64,000 nucleotides of DNA from Methanomicrobiales archaeon (GTDB lineage Archaea; Halobacteriota; Methanomicrobia; Methanomicrobiales; Methanospirillaceae), in contig JAAYCY010000033.1 in assembly GCA_012729535.1 (NCBI GenBank), forward strand, positions 1 to 64,000, in the 5' to 3' direction. Under the pieces are notes generated by a model. It searched no databases and had not been told where the DNA came from. It saw only the letters and a list, made by a program, of their open reading frames with translations. The position numbers and the translations under genes were made by a program. Shown here in pieces: positions 27,003 through 36,424 of this stretch (within the stretch, counting starts at the first letter, position 1; every line of letters begins with the position of its first letter).

Positions 27003-28111
27003 ATCCTTTTTTCTGCAATAAGCATAGTGACCTGGAATCCTTTGATATAAGGATCATGAACAGGAATGATGGAGTGGATAGAAAAACCCTGTTTAATCAA
27101 TTCATTTTTATAATCCGGGGTCAAAAATTTTTTGTTTTTACTCCATGTGAATTTTGGTTCTAAAACCTCCTCAAACGTCCATAAATTCCATTCCAGTTCA
27201 TGTATGGGATCATAAGGAACGTCAGCATCACCTGGCTGGATACTCACAAAAAATCCCCCTGGGAGAAGTGCTTTAGAAATTTTTTCCAGCATTATCGGAT
27301 TTTTACCACTCGGATTGGATGATGAGAGAATAATGTCATATTCTGCACCAAACGAATCATAAAAAAAATTACCTCCAAGGGTATGTACCCTGGACTGCAT
27401 CTGATAATGACTAATATATTTTTCAGTTATATGAATTACACCAGGCATGTCAAAAATTGTTACAATCATATTTTTATTGAGGCATGCAAGAGCAATGCCA
27501 TACAGACCATGACCTCCACCGATATCCAGGCCTTTTTTCATCAGATTAAATGATGGAATTTTTGTAATTTCATAAATAACTTTTTGCAATCTGCCACTCA
27601 TTGCATTTTCTGCCATGGAAGGCAGAGAATATTCTGAATAAAAAGTATCCTCATGATATCGAACAGGACCTTCGAGGGTATTCTTTTTAAGGGGAATCCA
27701 GAGATCCTGAAGGTGGCGGATATTCTTTTCAAGAAAAGATCCTTGATAATATGGAGATACTGTAGAGAGATAAATCTGAGATAACAGACTGTTTTTTATC
27801 ATTCCTTCTTTTCTTTCAAGGAAACCTGAATGGACAAGACATTCGATTATTCCTCTGATAAAATCTGGATTTGGAAATTTTTCAGCAATATCATCGCTTA
27901 TTTGCCATGTTTCAAGTTCGTCAAAAATACCTAGCTGTATCGAGGATGAAATAAGACAGAGGAGTTTCGCGCTATAGGTGAGATCATGAATGGTATCAAA
28001 AAAAGTCTCTGCAGGAACTGTAGGGTATTCTACAAATGGCTGACAGAATTTTTTGTCTGAATTATGAATATTTTTCATTTTTATTCGATTAAACTGAGAT
28101 CTGTCACACAA
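26999..28111 (-). CDS. SAM-dependent O-methyltransferase-like protein
   Basis: A class I methyltransferase of 370 residues. An N-terminal dimerisation/winged-helix part (about residues 30-130) resembles plant-type O-methyltransferase family 2. The SAM site DIGGGHGLYGIALA lies near residue 192, with the acidic FDMPGVI strand near 217 and LPGGFFVSIQPGD near 283. Methanogens use such enzymes in cofactor or secondary pathways; the substrate is unknown. An internal ATG at 28078 is an alternative start, as neither has a clear ribosome site. It is divergent from the mat operon. Confidence 0.75.
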   Translation of the reverse strand: MCDRSQFNRIKMKNIHNSDKKFCQPFVEYPTVPAETFFDTIHDLTYSAKLLCLISSSIQLGIFDELETWQISDDIAEKFPNPDFIRGIIECLVHSGFLERKEGMIKNSLLSQIYLSTVSPYYQGSFLEKNIRHLQDLWIPLKKNTLEGPVRYHEDTFYSEYSLPSMAENAMSGRLQKVIYEITKIPSFNLMKKGLDIGGGHGLYGIALACLNKNMIVTIFDMPGVIHITEKYISHYQMQSRVHTLGGNFFYDSFGAEYDIILSSSNPSGKNPIMLEKISKALLPGGFFVSIQPGDADVPYDPIHELEWNLWTFEEVLEPKFTWSKNKKFLTPDYKNELIKQGFSIHSIIPVHDPYIKGFQVTMLIAEKRI

Positions 28112-28222
28112 TATTTTCTTGTCTACATTCCGGTAATCTCTTATTCATTTCTCACTGAATGTGTACAGTATTCTATACCTGTAATTGGTATATATTCCTG
28201 ATTAACTGTATAGAGGTCATTA

Positions 28223-29425
28223 ATGGGCAGAAATATTGTATTAGAGATGTTAAACCAGGTTCCGGTTCAGGATCAACAAATTGAACTCGTAGAGCGTAAA
28301 TGTCTGGGACACCCGGATAGTATTGCTGATGGGATTGCTGAATCAATCAGTCGTGCATTGTGTAATTCTTATATTGACCAGTTTGGAGGTGTTCTCCATC
28401 ACAATACAGATCAGGGGGAGATTGTTGCAGGTGAATCAAAACCCCAGTTTGGTGGAGGAAAGATAATAAAACCACTTTTTATTCTTCTTGATGGCAGGGC
28501 TACCAAGGAATTTAACGGGGAAAAGATTCCAGCAGACACTATCGCACTAAAAGCAGCAAAAGATTATATCAGAACAATTCTTCCAGAACTTGATTTAGAT
28601 AAAGATCTCATCATGGACTGCAGGCTTGGAACTGGTTCAACCGATCTTCGTGATGTTTTCAAACCGGAAGCCGGAAAAATCCCACGAGCCAATGATACTT
28701 CATTTGGCGTTTCTTATGCACCATTTTCGGACATTGAAAGATGTATCCGTGAAATCTCATCTTACATAGATAATACCCTTCGTCCAAAATTCCCGGTTTA
28801 TGGACAGGATATAAAAATCATGGGTCTTCGGCAGGGTAACAAAATTAATCTCACAATCTGTTGTGCTATGGTTGACCGGTATGTCTCATCACTATCAGAT
28901 TATGTAAATTATCGTGAAAAACTAGCTGATGAAGCACTTAAGATTGCTAAAACCTGTACTGACAAGCAGATTGAAATTCATGTCAATACCGCAGATTGCG
29001 ATGTTGAATGTAGTCTTTTCCTGACTGTTACCGGGACATCAGCTGAAATGGGAGACGATGGTTCTGTTGGACGTGGAAACAGGGCAAACGGACTTATCAC
29101 TCCCAACCGCCCAATGAGCATGGAAGCCACAAGCGGAAAGAATCCCATTAACCATATTGGAAAAATTTACAACCTTCTCTCAAATGAGCTTGCACATACC
29201 TGTGTTAATAAAGTAGAGGGTATTGCAGAAATTCAGGTCAGATTATTATCTCAAATTGGAATGCCGATTGACGAACCACTTGTTGCAAGTGCACAGATAA
29301 TTCCAAAGCCATCATTTTCGGTAAAAGATATCGAAAAGGATGTCATTGAAATATTTGATGCAGGTCTGGAGAATATCTCCTCGATTACAGATCGGGTTAT
29401 CAAAGGCGAACTAAATACCTTTTAA
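28223..29425 (+). CDS. mat: archaeal S-adenosylmethionine synthetase
   Basis: Makes S-adenosylmethionine from methionine and ATP. The archaeal type (about 400 residues) is only distantly related to bacterial MetK. Family landmarks are [18 protein letters not shown] near residue 25, [10 protein letters not shown] near 68, [16 protein letters not shown] near 132 and [19 protein letters not shown] near 283. GAGGT lies five bases ahead of the ATG, and a TATA-like TATATATT sits at 28189-28196. The stop shares the A of TAATG with hisG, so it leads a mat-hisG-hisA-hisB operon. Confidence 0.96.
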   Translation: MGRNIVLEMLNQVPVQDQQIELVERKCLGHPDSIADGIAESISRALCNSYIDQFGGVLHHNTDQGEIVAGESKPQFGGGKIIKPLFILLDGRATKEFNGEKIPADTIALKAAKDYIRTILPELDLDKDLIMDCRLGTGSTDLRDVFKPEAGKIPRANDTSFGVSYAPFSDIERCIREISSYIDNTLRPKFPVYGQDIKIMGLRQGNKINLTICCAMVDRYVSSLSDYVNYREKLADEALKIAKTCTDKQIEIHVNTADCDVECSLFLTVTGTSAEMGDDGSVGRGNRANGLITPNRPMSMEATSGKNPINHIGKIYNLLSNELAHTCVNKVEGIAEIQVRLLSQIGMPIDEPLVASAQIIPKPSFSVKDIEKDVIEIFDAGLENISSITDRVIKGELNTF

Positions 29426-30327
29426 TGACAGATAAGAACAATCCGGATTCAGACCGGAAACAAATTTTTTCTATACGTATAGCAATTCCAAATAAAGGGA
29501 GAATTTCTGTTCCTATACGAGACCTGATTGAAAGGTCAGGCCTTGGTATCATCGATAATGGTGACAGGACTCTGATTGCCAGAACACGAGACCCCTATGT
29601 TGAAATTCTCTATGCAAGGCCTATTGATATTCCCGAATATGTAGCATCAGGAGTGGCAGACCTTGGAATAACCGGGCATGACATGGTCGTCGAAAGAGGA
29701 TCCTCAGTCACCGAATTACTTAATCTTGGGTTTGGGAATGCTTCAGTAGTCCTGGCTGTCCCGGATGATTCATCATGGACAAGTCCGAAGGATTTGGATG
29801 CGAAACGGGTATCAACAGAATTTCCAGCCATAACCAGGAAATATTTCAAAAAAATCGGAGTAAAACCTGTAATTGTTCCTGTTGGTGGAGCTTGTGAAGC
29901 TACACCTTCATTGGGAATATCTGACGCTATCGTTGATATCTCAAGTTCAGGAACTACTCTCAGGCAGAACCATTTAAAAATCATCGACACGGTTTTAAAA
30001 ACTAGTACTTATCTTATCGCAAACTCACAATCATGTATTGATAAAAAAGAAAAAATAAATGAAATTAATCTCGCTCTCGAGAGTGTAATCAACGCTCAGG
30101 GTAAATGTTACCTGATGATGAACGTTAAACGTACCTCAATAGATAATATCCGAACTATTATTCCAGGAATGGGTGGCCCGACCATCATGGAAGTTGCATC
30201 ATCTACCGATATGGTAGCAGTTCATGCTGTCGTTGACGAGGATAAGGTATACCAGCTTATTAACCGGTTAAAACTGGCAGGTGCCAGAGACATCCTGGTA
30301 ATGAATATTGAACGTCTGATTAGGTGA
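29425..30327 (+). CDS. hisG: ATP phosphoribosyltransferase HisG (long form)
   Basis: First step of histidine synthesis: PRPP and ATP give phosphoribosyl-ATP. The 300-residue chain is the long form with a C-terminal ACT-like regulatory domain. The catalytic part shows RIAIPNKGRISVPIRDL near residue 17, VASGVADLGITGHDMV near 73 and DAIVDISSSGTTLRQNHL near 170. The C-terminal domain ends GARDILVMNIERLI, as in histidine-feedback-sensitive enzymes. The start overlaps the mat stop, and hisA begins four bases after its stop. Confidence 0.95.
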   Translation: MTDKNNPDSDRKQIFSIRIAIPNKGRISVPIRDLIERSGLGIIDNGDRTLIARTRDPYVEILYARPIDIPEYVASGVADLGITGHDMVVERGSSVTELLNLGFGNASVVLAVPDDSSWTSPKDLDAKRVSTEFPAITRKYFKKIGVKPVIVPVGGACEATPSLGISDAIVDISSSGTTLRQNHLKIIDTVLKTSTYLIANSQSCIDKKEKINEINLALESVINAQGKCYLMMNVKRTSIDNIRTIIPGMGGPTIMEVASSTDMVAVHAVVDEDKVYQLINRLKLAGARDILVMNIERLIR

Positions 30328-30331
30328 AACA

Positions 30332-31042
30332 ATGATAGTCTTTCCAGCAGTTGACATACTTGGCGGAAAATGTGTTCAACTTGTTCAGGGAAAACGTGAA
30401 AGTGCAACTAGATATGGAAATCCTCTGACATGTGCTGAATCATGGATCAACCAGGGAGCCCAGGCAATTCATATAGTAAACCTTGACGGTGCTTTTGGTA
30501 CATCTTCCCTGAATGCTGAAAAAATCACAGAAATTATCACAAAGACAGGAGTAGAAACTCAGTTGGGCGGAGGGATACGTTCAATAGATGATGCCCGGTC
30601 ATGGCTTGATTGTGGAGTTGAACGAGTTATCATTTCTACATTTGCAGTTCAAAATTCAGATTGTCTGACTATTTTATCTGAAGAATATGGCAGTGATCGT
30701 ATTATGGCTGGCGTTGACGCAAAAGCTGGAGACTTGGTCATTAATGGCTGGGAACAGTCAGCTGGAAATTATCTTGATTGGTCTGATTTATTTATCCGAA
30801 AAGGTGCTGGTTCGCTTCTCTACACAAACGTGAGTGTTGAAGGACTCTGTAAAGGTATTGATCCTAAACCTATCCGTGATCTGCTGGGTAAAGTAAGCGT
30901 TCCCGTAATAATTGCCGGTGGTATCACAACTACGGAGGATATCCTAATGATTCGGGATACTGATGCAGCCGGTATTGTACTAGGGTCTGCCTTATATTCA
31001 GGAAAAATATCTCTTGAGCAGGCACTGGAGGTAGCAGAATGA
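30332..31042 (+). CDS. hisA: phosphoribosylformimino-AICAR-P isomerase HisA
   Basis: A TIM-barrel isomerase of histidine synthesis that opens ProFAR to PRFAR. It starts MIVFPAVDILGGKCVQLVQG, with the phosphate loop and first catalytic Asp (AVD). Further motifs are HIVNLDGAFG near residue 48, GGGIRSIDDA near 80, GVDAKAG near 125 (second catalytic Asp) and IAGGITTTED near 190. Its 3' end overlaps hisB by ATGA. It is 236 residues, as usual. Confidence 0.96.
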   Translation: MIVFPAVDILGGKCVQLVQGKRESATRYGNPLTCAESWINQGAQAIHIVNLDGAFGTSSLNAEKITEIITKTGVETQLGGGIRSIDDARSWLDCGVERVIISTFAVQNSDCLTILSEEYGSDRIMAGVDAKAGDLVINGWEQSAGNYLDWSDLFIRKGAGSLLYTNVSVEGLCKGIDPKPIRDLLGKVSVPVIIAGGITTTEDILMIRDTDAAGIVLGSALYSGKISLEQALEVAE

Positions 31043-31620
31043 GATCAGCAGAAATTACCCGAAAAACTAAAGAAACAGATATTTATGCAAATTTTGTAAT
31101 TGATGGAGGGGGACTTTCAACTATCAACACAGGCATTCCTTTTTTTGATCACATGCTGGATTCTTTTGTCAGACATGGTAGATTTGATCTGACTCTGACC
31201 GTAACTGGTGACCTGAATACCGGGCCCCATCACACCGTTGAGGATACCGGTATCGTTCTTGGGTTATCTTTTCTTAAAGCACTTGGTGATGGAAGAGGGA
31301 TAGAAAGGTTTTCTAACATATCAGTCCCGATGGATGAATCAAGAGCAGATGTTATTATCGACATAGGTGGACGCCCATATCTTGTATTTGATGGTTTTTT
31401 CAGCGGGCCTGTCGAAGGAGTCATTGATCCATGGCTGGTTCGTCATTTTTTTGAGAGTTTTGTTCAGAATGCAAAAATCACAGCCCATATGGAAGTAAAA
31501 GGATCTTCTGATCACCATAAATGCGAAGCCTTATTCAAATCCTTTGGAAGAGCTTTGCGATATGCTTCAGGATTAACAGATCAAAACGGAACAATTCCAA
31601 GTACAAAAGGTGTGCTATAA
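31039..31620 (+). CDS. hisB: imidazoleglycerol-phosphate dehydratase HisB
   Basis: A manganese enzyme of histidine synthesis. It has the duplicated metal-binding half-motifs: FFDHMLDSFVRHGRFDL near residue 36 with GPHHTVEDTGIVLG near 61, and HFFESFVQNAKITAH near 136 with SSDHHKCEALFKSFGRAL near 156. The 193-residue length is that of the monofunctional enzyme, without the bacterial phosphatase domain. It ends the mat-hisG-hisA-hisB operon. The genes run toward the histone gene. Confidence 0.96.
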   Translation: MRSAEITRKTKETDIYANFVIDGGGLSTINTGIPFFDHMLDSFVRHGRFDLTLTVTGDLNTGPHHTVEDTGIVLGLSFLKALGDGRGIERFSNISVPMDESRADVIIDIGGRPYLVFDGFFSGPVEGVIDPWLVRHFFESFVQNAKITAHMEVKGSSDHHKCEALFKSFGRALRYASGLTDQNGTIPSTKGVL

Positions 31621-31698
31621 CGAAACCCCATCCAAAGCACACAATTATTTTGAAAGTTCAGATTTGAAAAATATCAACTGTCAAAAGTGGAGAATGCT

Positions 31699-31905
31699 TT
31701 AGGCATTCTCTGCTGCCATTTTTACGTCTTCTTCCTTGATAGTCTTACGACCAGCGTGCTGTGCAAGACGATTTGCTTCCTTTGTTAAGTTAGCTATGTA
31801 ATCTTCTGCTTTCGATACAAGAGCTGCTGCTGCGTCGCTTCCCACACGCTCAGCCCCATTCTTCTTTGCAATTCTTACAACTGCTGCAATAGGTAAGTCT
31901 GCCAT
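31699..31905 (-). CDS. archaeal histone (HMf type)
   Basis: A 68-residue histone-fold protein that wraps DNA. It starts ADLPIAAVVRIAKKNGAERV, with the conserved proline and loop arginine, and ends in GRKTIKEEDVKMAAENA with the R-K-T and K-E-E-D-V segments of the last helix. It has no tail. GAGGTAGAGG lies just ahead of the ATG, and a TATA box sits at 31940-31952. It is isolated between the his operon (convergent) and mmp4. Histones are plausible substrates for the deacetylase-like protein at 23.6 kb, which is an inference. Confidence 0.96.
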   Translation of the reverse strand: MADLPIAAVVRIAKKNGAERVGSDAAAALVSKAEDYIANLTKEANRLAQHAGRKTIKEEDVKMAAENA

Positions 31906-31939
31906 AGTCCTCTACCTCAAAACAAAGTATATTGATATC

Positions 31940-31957
31940 TATTTAAATATTTCGAGA
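31940..31957 (-). promoter_or_regulatory. histone promoter (BRE/TATA)
   Basis: On the minus strand CGAAATATTTAAAT reads as a purine-rich BRE followed by a TATA box, some 35-50 bases ahead of the histone ATG at 31905. That places the transcription start near 31920, leaving a short leader that carries GAGGTAGAGG. This is one of the clearest archaeal promoters in the window. Confidence 0.55.
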
Positions 31958-32086
31958 TAATCTTGATATTTTCGATTTTCTGACATAATAAGTGAATATT
32001 TTTCATATTCATGCTATTAGGTTCAAGAGATGAACAATTGAACAGATTAGAGCAAAGAAATAAAAAAAAGTCTAAATATTCAGTAT

Positions 32087-32863
32087 TTAGAAAAATGATT
32101 CATCTGCCAGAGCACATGCAAGATTTAGCGCGAAATGGTAATCCGGGTTAACGCGCGAAGTATCTATGAATGTTTTCCGGATATTAATCACCGGTGCCCC
32201 ATGAGAACGCCCTCTCCCCAAAAAAAGGATAGTTCGAAATATCAGATTGCCGGATATTCCATCAGGGGCAATGATTAGACCTGAAGTCTGTACTGCATCT
32301 TCAATCAGGATACCCAGGTTCACTGCTCCTGTCAGGTTTGAAATAAGTGCTGCATCATCTAATGTCTTGTCAACTACTGGATGCCTGCCTTTGTCTGATA
32401 ACCTTCCACCAGATAATACTGAAACGGTATCTGGTAAACCAAATTTTTTACAAAGTCTTCGTCCTTTCTCGATAAAGGAAATTTTCTGATCGACTGACCA
32501 GCCCTCATCAATTCCTACAGGAGCCAGAAAAAATTTGTTTCCATTAATAGTTTCAAGAAGAACAATGCGTTCAAGTTCATCAACTCCTGCTATCGTTTTC
32601 AGTAGTCGCAGGGTCAGACCAGCTTCAAATGATCCTCTGACGGCGGCGTGAATGTTTCCTGAAAAAAGATCCGAAATAAGATGTTCTTCAGGATGATCCG
32701 ATCTCATGACTAAACCGGGATAATCTGCCGGAACCAGCAGATCATGACTTACATAGGGAACAATGGAACATGGTCCGGTAAAAGTCAGGATGTCAAGAAA
32801 GACCTTTTCCGGATTTTCATGTATTCCTATACCAACAATTTTTTTTTTAGGAATAGGATCCAA
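32087..32863 (-). CDS. mtxX: methanogenesis marker protein 4 (Mmp4/MtxX)
   Basis: A protein found almost only in methanogens, distantly related to phosphotransacetylase and long called MtxX. The sequence shows VGIGIHENPEKV near the start, ASFEAGLTLRLL-like repeats, GGRLSDKGRHPVVDKTLDDA and APDGISGNLIFRTILFLGRGRSHGAP-like end. Those are marker-4 family features. No ATG exists near the 5' end. A frame running to TTG 32896 is open, but TTG 32863 has GGAGGC nine bases ahead and is preferred. It overlaps the 3' end of mmp2 in either case, so the two are coupled. Confidence 0.8.
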   Translation of the reverse strand: MDPIPKKKIVGIGIHENPEKVFLDILTFTGPCSIVPYVSHDLLVPADYPGLVMRSDHPEEHLISDLFSGNIHAAVRGSFEAGLTLRLLKTIAGVDELERIVLLETINGNKFFLAPVGIDEGWSVDQKISFIEKGRRLCKKFGLPDTVSVLSGGRLSDKGRHPVVDKTLDDAALISNLTGAVNLGILIEDAVQTSGLIIAPDGISGNLIFRTILFLGRGRSHGAPVINIRKTFIDTSRVNPDYHFALNLACALADESFF

Positions 32864-33848
32864 GATGCATAACGCCTCCGTCTCCAGAAAAGTCAAAAAC
32901 GATTGATGAATTGTTCTGATAATGAATTGTCAGTTTATTTGAGTTATTTACTATTCCAATTTCCCGGGCGTTCATACCAGTTTTTTCGAATAATTCTTTA
33001 ACAATATCAACAAATTCCTTTTTAAGAGTTAATATAAAACCCATACCTGGATACATTCTTATCCATAAGTCAAAAGTAATCTTGTGATGTGCTAAATCCG
33101 GTCTGGGAATTTTATCAAGGTCTACATCAGCTCCTTTTCCTGAAACTTCTAGAAGCATTCCGAGAGTTCCAAGAATACCGGGATTTGAAATATCTTTTCC
33201 GGAGGTTACAAGTTTTCTTGTGCCAATTTCCTGCATTACAGCAATCTGGGCACGTACTTCATCGGAGGTCCGGAGTGTTGCCGAGTCCCAGTTCAGAAAA
33301 CATGAAGGGTGAACTCTCCCATACAGGTCAATGGCAACCAGAATTACATCACCTTCTTCTGCCCGGTTACTGTAAATCACACCATTAATAGGAGCTATTC
33401 CAAGAATTGCAACATCAATGACGCTGTAGGGAGTGTCCGGATGGAGATGCCCCCCGACAATCGGTACACCAAATTGACGTGAAGCATCCTGCATGCCCCG
33501 GATAACCTGGTCACGAACTTCTAGTTGTGAAATGGAAAAAACATCAACCATTGCAAGGGGTTTGCCCCCCATGGCAGCAATATCATGAATATTTACAAGA
33601 ACCGCACAATATCCTGCCCAATATGGATCAGCATCCATCAATTTGCTCCAGATTCCATCTGCGGCAAGTAGAAGAGCATCAGATTGATTTTTTATGACCG
33701 CAGCATCTTCTCCAAATGATGCAATGACATCCTGAGAGTCTATCCGTAGATCCCGAACCATTGCACCAATTTCGCTTTTCCTTTTCACTCCGTCATAAGA
33801 TCTGACGGCCTGTGCTATCTGTTCGGTTGAGCAGGTATATTCAGCCAT
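32847..33848 (-). CDS. methanogenesis marker protein 2 (PurM/HypE-like)
   Basis: A 333-residue protein of the AIR synthase/HypE fold, belonging to methanogenesis marker 2. Visible features are IASFGEDAAVI near 47, a GIWSKLMDADPYWAGYCAVLVNIHDIAAMGGKP-like core with Asp near 85, GGHLHPDTPYSV near 135, and SNPGILGTLGMLLEVSGKGADV-like end. The family is restricted to methanogens and probably handles an ATP-activated intermediate of an unknown cofactor step. ATG 33848 is preferred over GTG 33863. It overlaps mtxX by 17 bases, so both marker proteins are made together. Confidence 0.85.
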   Translation of the reverse strand: MAEYTCSTEQIAQAVRSYDGVKRKSEIGAMVRDLRIDSQDVIASFGEDAAVIKNQSDALLLAADGIWSKLMDADPYWAGYCAVLVNIHDIAAMGGKPLAMVDVFSISQLEVRDQVIRGMQDASRQFGVPIVGGHLHPDTPYSVIDVAILGIAPINGVIYSNRAEEGDVILVAIDLYGRVHPSCFLNWDSATLRTSDEVRAQIAVMQEIGTRKLVTSGKDISNPGILGTLGMLLEVSGKGADVDLDKIPRPDLAHHKITFDLWIRMYPGMGFILTLKKEFVDIVKELFEKTGMNAREIGIVNNSNKLTIHYQNNSSIVFDFSGDGGVMHLGSYS

Positions 33849-33983
33849 GGGAGAAAATCTCACTCTTTTTTTTTATTTCATAAGTCATAAAGGGTCTTGT
33901 TTTATACCGATTCTTCATGTAGATCCTGACTGAAAATACCATGTTGATGTTGTTTATCTGTCTTGCAGGTTAACCTAAGAGTA

Positions 33984-35438
33984 ATGAACTGGGCAGAAAA
34001 ATATCGTCCCCGACATCTCTCCGAATTGATTGGGAACCGGGAATCACTGCGCCAGATAAGTGAATGGGCCCGTAATTGGACTGTGGACACACCACCCCTG
34101 ATATTATATGGTAAACCCGGAATTGGCAAGACATCAAGCGCTTATGCACTGGCAAATGACATGGATTGGGAAGTTGTTGAACTCAATGCCAGTGATCAAC
34201 GGACAAAAGGGGTAATAGAGAAAGTAGCCGGAGGGAGCGCTAGTACAGGATCACTCACAGGTGCATCACGCAAACTCATCATCCTGGATGAAGCAGATAA
34301 CCTCCAGGGAAATGCAGACAGAGGAGGTGCCCGTGCTATTGCTGATGTTATCAGACAGTCTAAGCAACCGATCATCTTAATAGCCAATGATTTATACGGT
34401 CTTGACGCGACAATTCGAAATCTTTGTACAAAAATTCAATTTAAGGCTCTTCCGGCAAAATCCCTTGTTCCACGATTAAAAGAGATTTGTTCTAGGGAAG
34501 AAATTTCCTGTTCAATACCTGCATTGAATGAAATCGCTGAGCAGGCATCGGGTGATATCAGGTCAGCCGTTACTATGCTCTATGCCAGTGCAATCGGAAA
34601 AGATAAAGTTGGAGAAGATGATCTCTCTATATCTTCAAAGGACAGCAGAGCATCAATATTTGATCTTGTTTCTGCGACATTAGGATACCGACAGGTCCCA
34701 TCACTACTGGATCTCAATTTTTCAGTTGATGAAACTCCTGACACTGTTCTCCAGTGGGTTGAAGGCAACCTTGGTGTTCTTCCAGACCGGAAAAAAACCG
34801 CTGCTGCATACCAGGCTCTCTCACGTGCGGATATGTATCTGGGTTATACTTACAAAACCCAGTATTATACCCTATGGCGTTATGCAAATATCCTGATGCT
34901 TTATGGTGTTCACGATGTATTAAAGGGGCGTAATACCAGTTTTGCAAAAATAATGCCCCCTTCCCGTTGGAGACTGATGTCTTCTGCAAAACGATTGAAA
35001 AATTTACGTGAACAACTCTTATCAGACGTCGGCAGAACCATGCATATGTCAGCATCAACAGTCAGAAATTTCTATCTTTGCCCGGTATCTCTCCTAGCTA
35101 ATACAAAACCTGAATCATTTGTCCGGGGATATAATCTGGATGCAGATCAACTAAATATTTTAATAAATGATTTGGATTTAGCTAAAAATATTGTCAAAAC
35201 CATAGACCAGGAACGAAAACAACTTGAAAAGGAATTAAAGAAAAAGAAAAAAGAAGAAGAAATGCTTCTTAAAAAGCAACGAAAAGCCATAAAAATTAAT
35301 CCTTCAAATGAACCTGCAATACAGCCAGTTGATAATATAACCCATGCACATAAAAAAACAGATAAGTCAGATTCGGATACAGAAATTTCATCTGAAAAAG
35401 AAAAAAAATCATCACAATCAACCCTTTTTAATTTTTAA
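33984..35438 (+). CDS. rfcL: replication factor C large subunit
   Basis: Part of the clamp loader that opens PCNA onto DNA. The 484-residue product starts MNWAEKYRPRHLSELIGN, the classical RFC beginning, so ATG 33984 is chosen over the open frame upstream. Walker A is GKPGIGKT near residue 43-50, and Walker B is LIILDEAD near 100. The C-terminal 80 residues are Lys/Glu-rich. The chain ends in a PCNA-interacting box, QSTLFNF. Its last 11 bases overlap the convergent UPF0146 gene. The small subunit gene is not in the window. Confidence 0.95.
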   Translation: MNWAEKYRPRHLSELIGNRESLRQISEWARNWTVDTPPLILYGKPGIGKTSSAYALANDMDWEVVELNASDQRTKGVIEKVAGGSASTGSLTGASRKLIILDEADNLQGNADRGGARAIADVIRQSKQPIILIANDLYGLDATIRNLCTKIQFKALPAKSLVPRLKEICSREEISCSIPALNEIAEQASGDIRSAVTMLYASAIGKDKVGEDDLSISSKDSRASIFDLVSATLGYRQVPSLLDLNFSVDETPDTVLQWVEGNLGVLPDRKKTAAAYQALSRADMYLGYTYKTQYYTLWRYANILMLYGVHDVLKGRNTSFAKIMPPSRWRLMSSAKRLKNLREQLLSDVGRTMHMSASTVRNFYLCPVSLLANTKPESFVRGYNLDADQLNILINDLDLAKNIVKTIDQERKQLEKELKKKKKEEEMLLKKQRKAIKINPSNEPAIQPVDNITHAHKKTDKSDSDTEISSEKEKKSSQSTLFNF

Positions 35439-35829
35439 ATGTGACATAAAGATGGAGTGGGATCTCACACCCTTTTACAGGAAAAGGAGTATCAGTCCCT
35501 TCAAACCCAAGATGATAAATTAACAAATCTGAATGAACAGTTCTGGCAAGTCTGATTAGGGCAGGAATCATCTCTTCAGTAGGACGAATGGAGTAGATAC
35601 ATTCACATTTATAAAAGGAATAATCAGGAGATGTTACATCATCCATAACATACGGAACAGTGCAGAGTTCCCTGGGTATTGAAATATCGGTGCATCTGAT
35701 TAATATTCCTGATCTGAACAGAAGTCTTGCTGCGTGAAGATTTGAACCTGCACCGGTTTCAACAGCTGAGCAGTATCGACCAGCTATATATCTGGCAATA
35801 GCTGTCTCAATATGTTTATACCCGCTCAT
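35428..35829 (-). CDS. UPF0146 family protein
   Basis: A 133-residue archaeal protein of family UPF0146. It starts with KHIETAIARYIAG and has AVETGAGSNLHAARLL, which resembles a degenerate SAM-binding loop. A conserved YVMDDVTSPDYSFYK segment and IYSIRPTEEMIPAL follow, typical of UPF0146. It looks like a small Rossmann methyltransferase relic with unknown substrate. Its start codon is 17 bases from that of archaemetzincin on the other strand, so the two promoters must lie inside each other's coding sequence. AAAAAATAAGG on the minus strand (35855-35865) is a TATA candidate. Confidence 0.85.
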   Translation of the reverse strand: MSGYKHIETAIARYIAGRYCSAVETGAGSNLHAARLLFRSGILIRCTDISIPRELCTVPYVMDDVTSPDYSFYKCECIYSIRPTEEMIPALIRLARTVHSDLLIYHLGFEGTDTPFPVKGCEIPLHLYVTFKN

Positions 35830-35846
35830 TACCCAGACTATTGGAG

Positions 35847-36392
35847 ATGGATATCCTTATTTTTTGGGATCGTGGGGCCCCTGCAGGGCTTGAACTACCT
35901 GTTTCCCGAATAATTTCTCAAATTATGGATATTCCGGCAGATGTAAGAACCAGCCCTGTCTTGTATAACGGGTTTGATCGAAACCGCAATCAGTTTGATG
36001 CTACCTCAATTCTGACTTGTCTTGATGTTTTCTCCCGCCGGAATGAAGAGAACCGGTTTATCCTGCTGGTTACAGGAGATGACATTTTCAGACCTTCAAC
36101 CCGATACATATTTGGATTATCACGACCAAAAACCGGAACTGCTGTAATATCGTCAGCCAGACTGAAAAATGAATACTGGGGACTTCCCCCTGATGAGATG
36201 ATGCTTATTGACCGGTTAGTAAGAGAAGGTGCCCATGAAATTGGGCATCTTCTTTCTCTTGACCATTGTGATAATTCTTCATGTATTATGGCAAACCCAT
36301 CTTCACTTGATGATCTGGACAATAAAAAAGCAATGTTATGTCCATTATGTCAACAAAAACTAAACAAAAAGAAAATCAGTATTACAGTCTGA
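35847..36392 (+). CDS. amzA: archaemetzincin zinc metallopeptidase
   Basis: A small zinc peptidase of 181 residues. The metal site reads HEIGHLLSLDHC near 128-139, the pattern HExxHxx-x-xxHC of archaemetzincins. It is followed by CIM (methionine turn) and a CPLC pair that binds a second zinc. The archetype has Gly in the third-turn position where Ser stands here. ATG 35847 is preferred over TTG 35841. GTTTATA at 35815-35821 lies about 28 bases ahead and would give a leaderless message. Physiological substrates of archaemetzincins are not established. Confidence 0.88.
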   Translation: MDILIFWDRGAPAGLELPVSRIISQIMDIPADVRTSPVLYNGFDRNRNQFDATSILTCLDVFSRRNEENRFILLVTGDDIFRPSTRYIFGLSRPKTGTAVISSARLKNEYWGLPPDEMMLIDRLVREGAHEIGHLLSLDHCDNSSCIMANPSSLDDLDNKKAMLCPLCQQKLNKKKISITV

Positions 36393-36424
36393 CCATTGTT
36401 TACTAAAAATAGCGGTTTTTTAAT

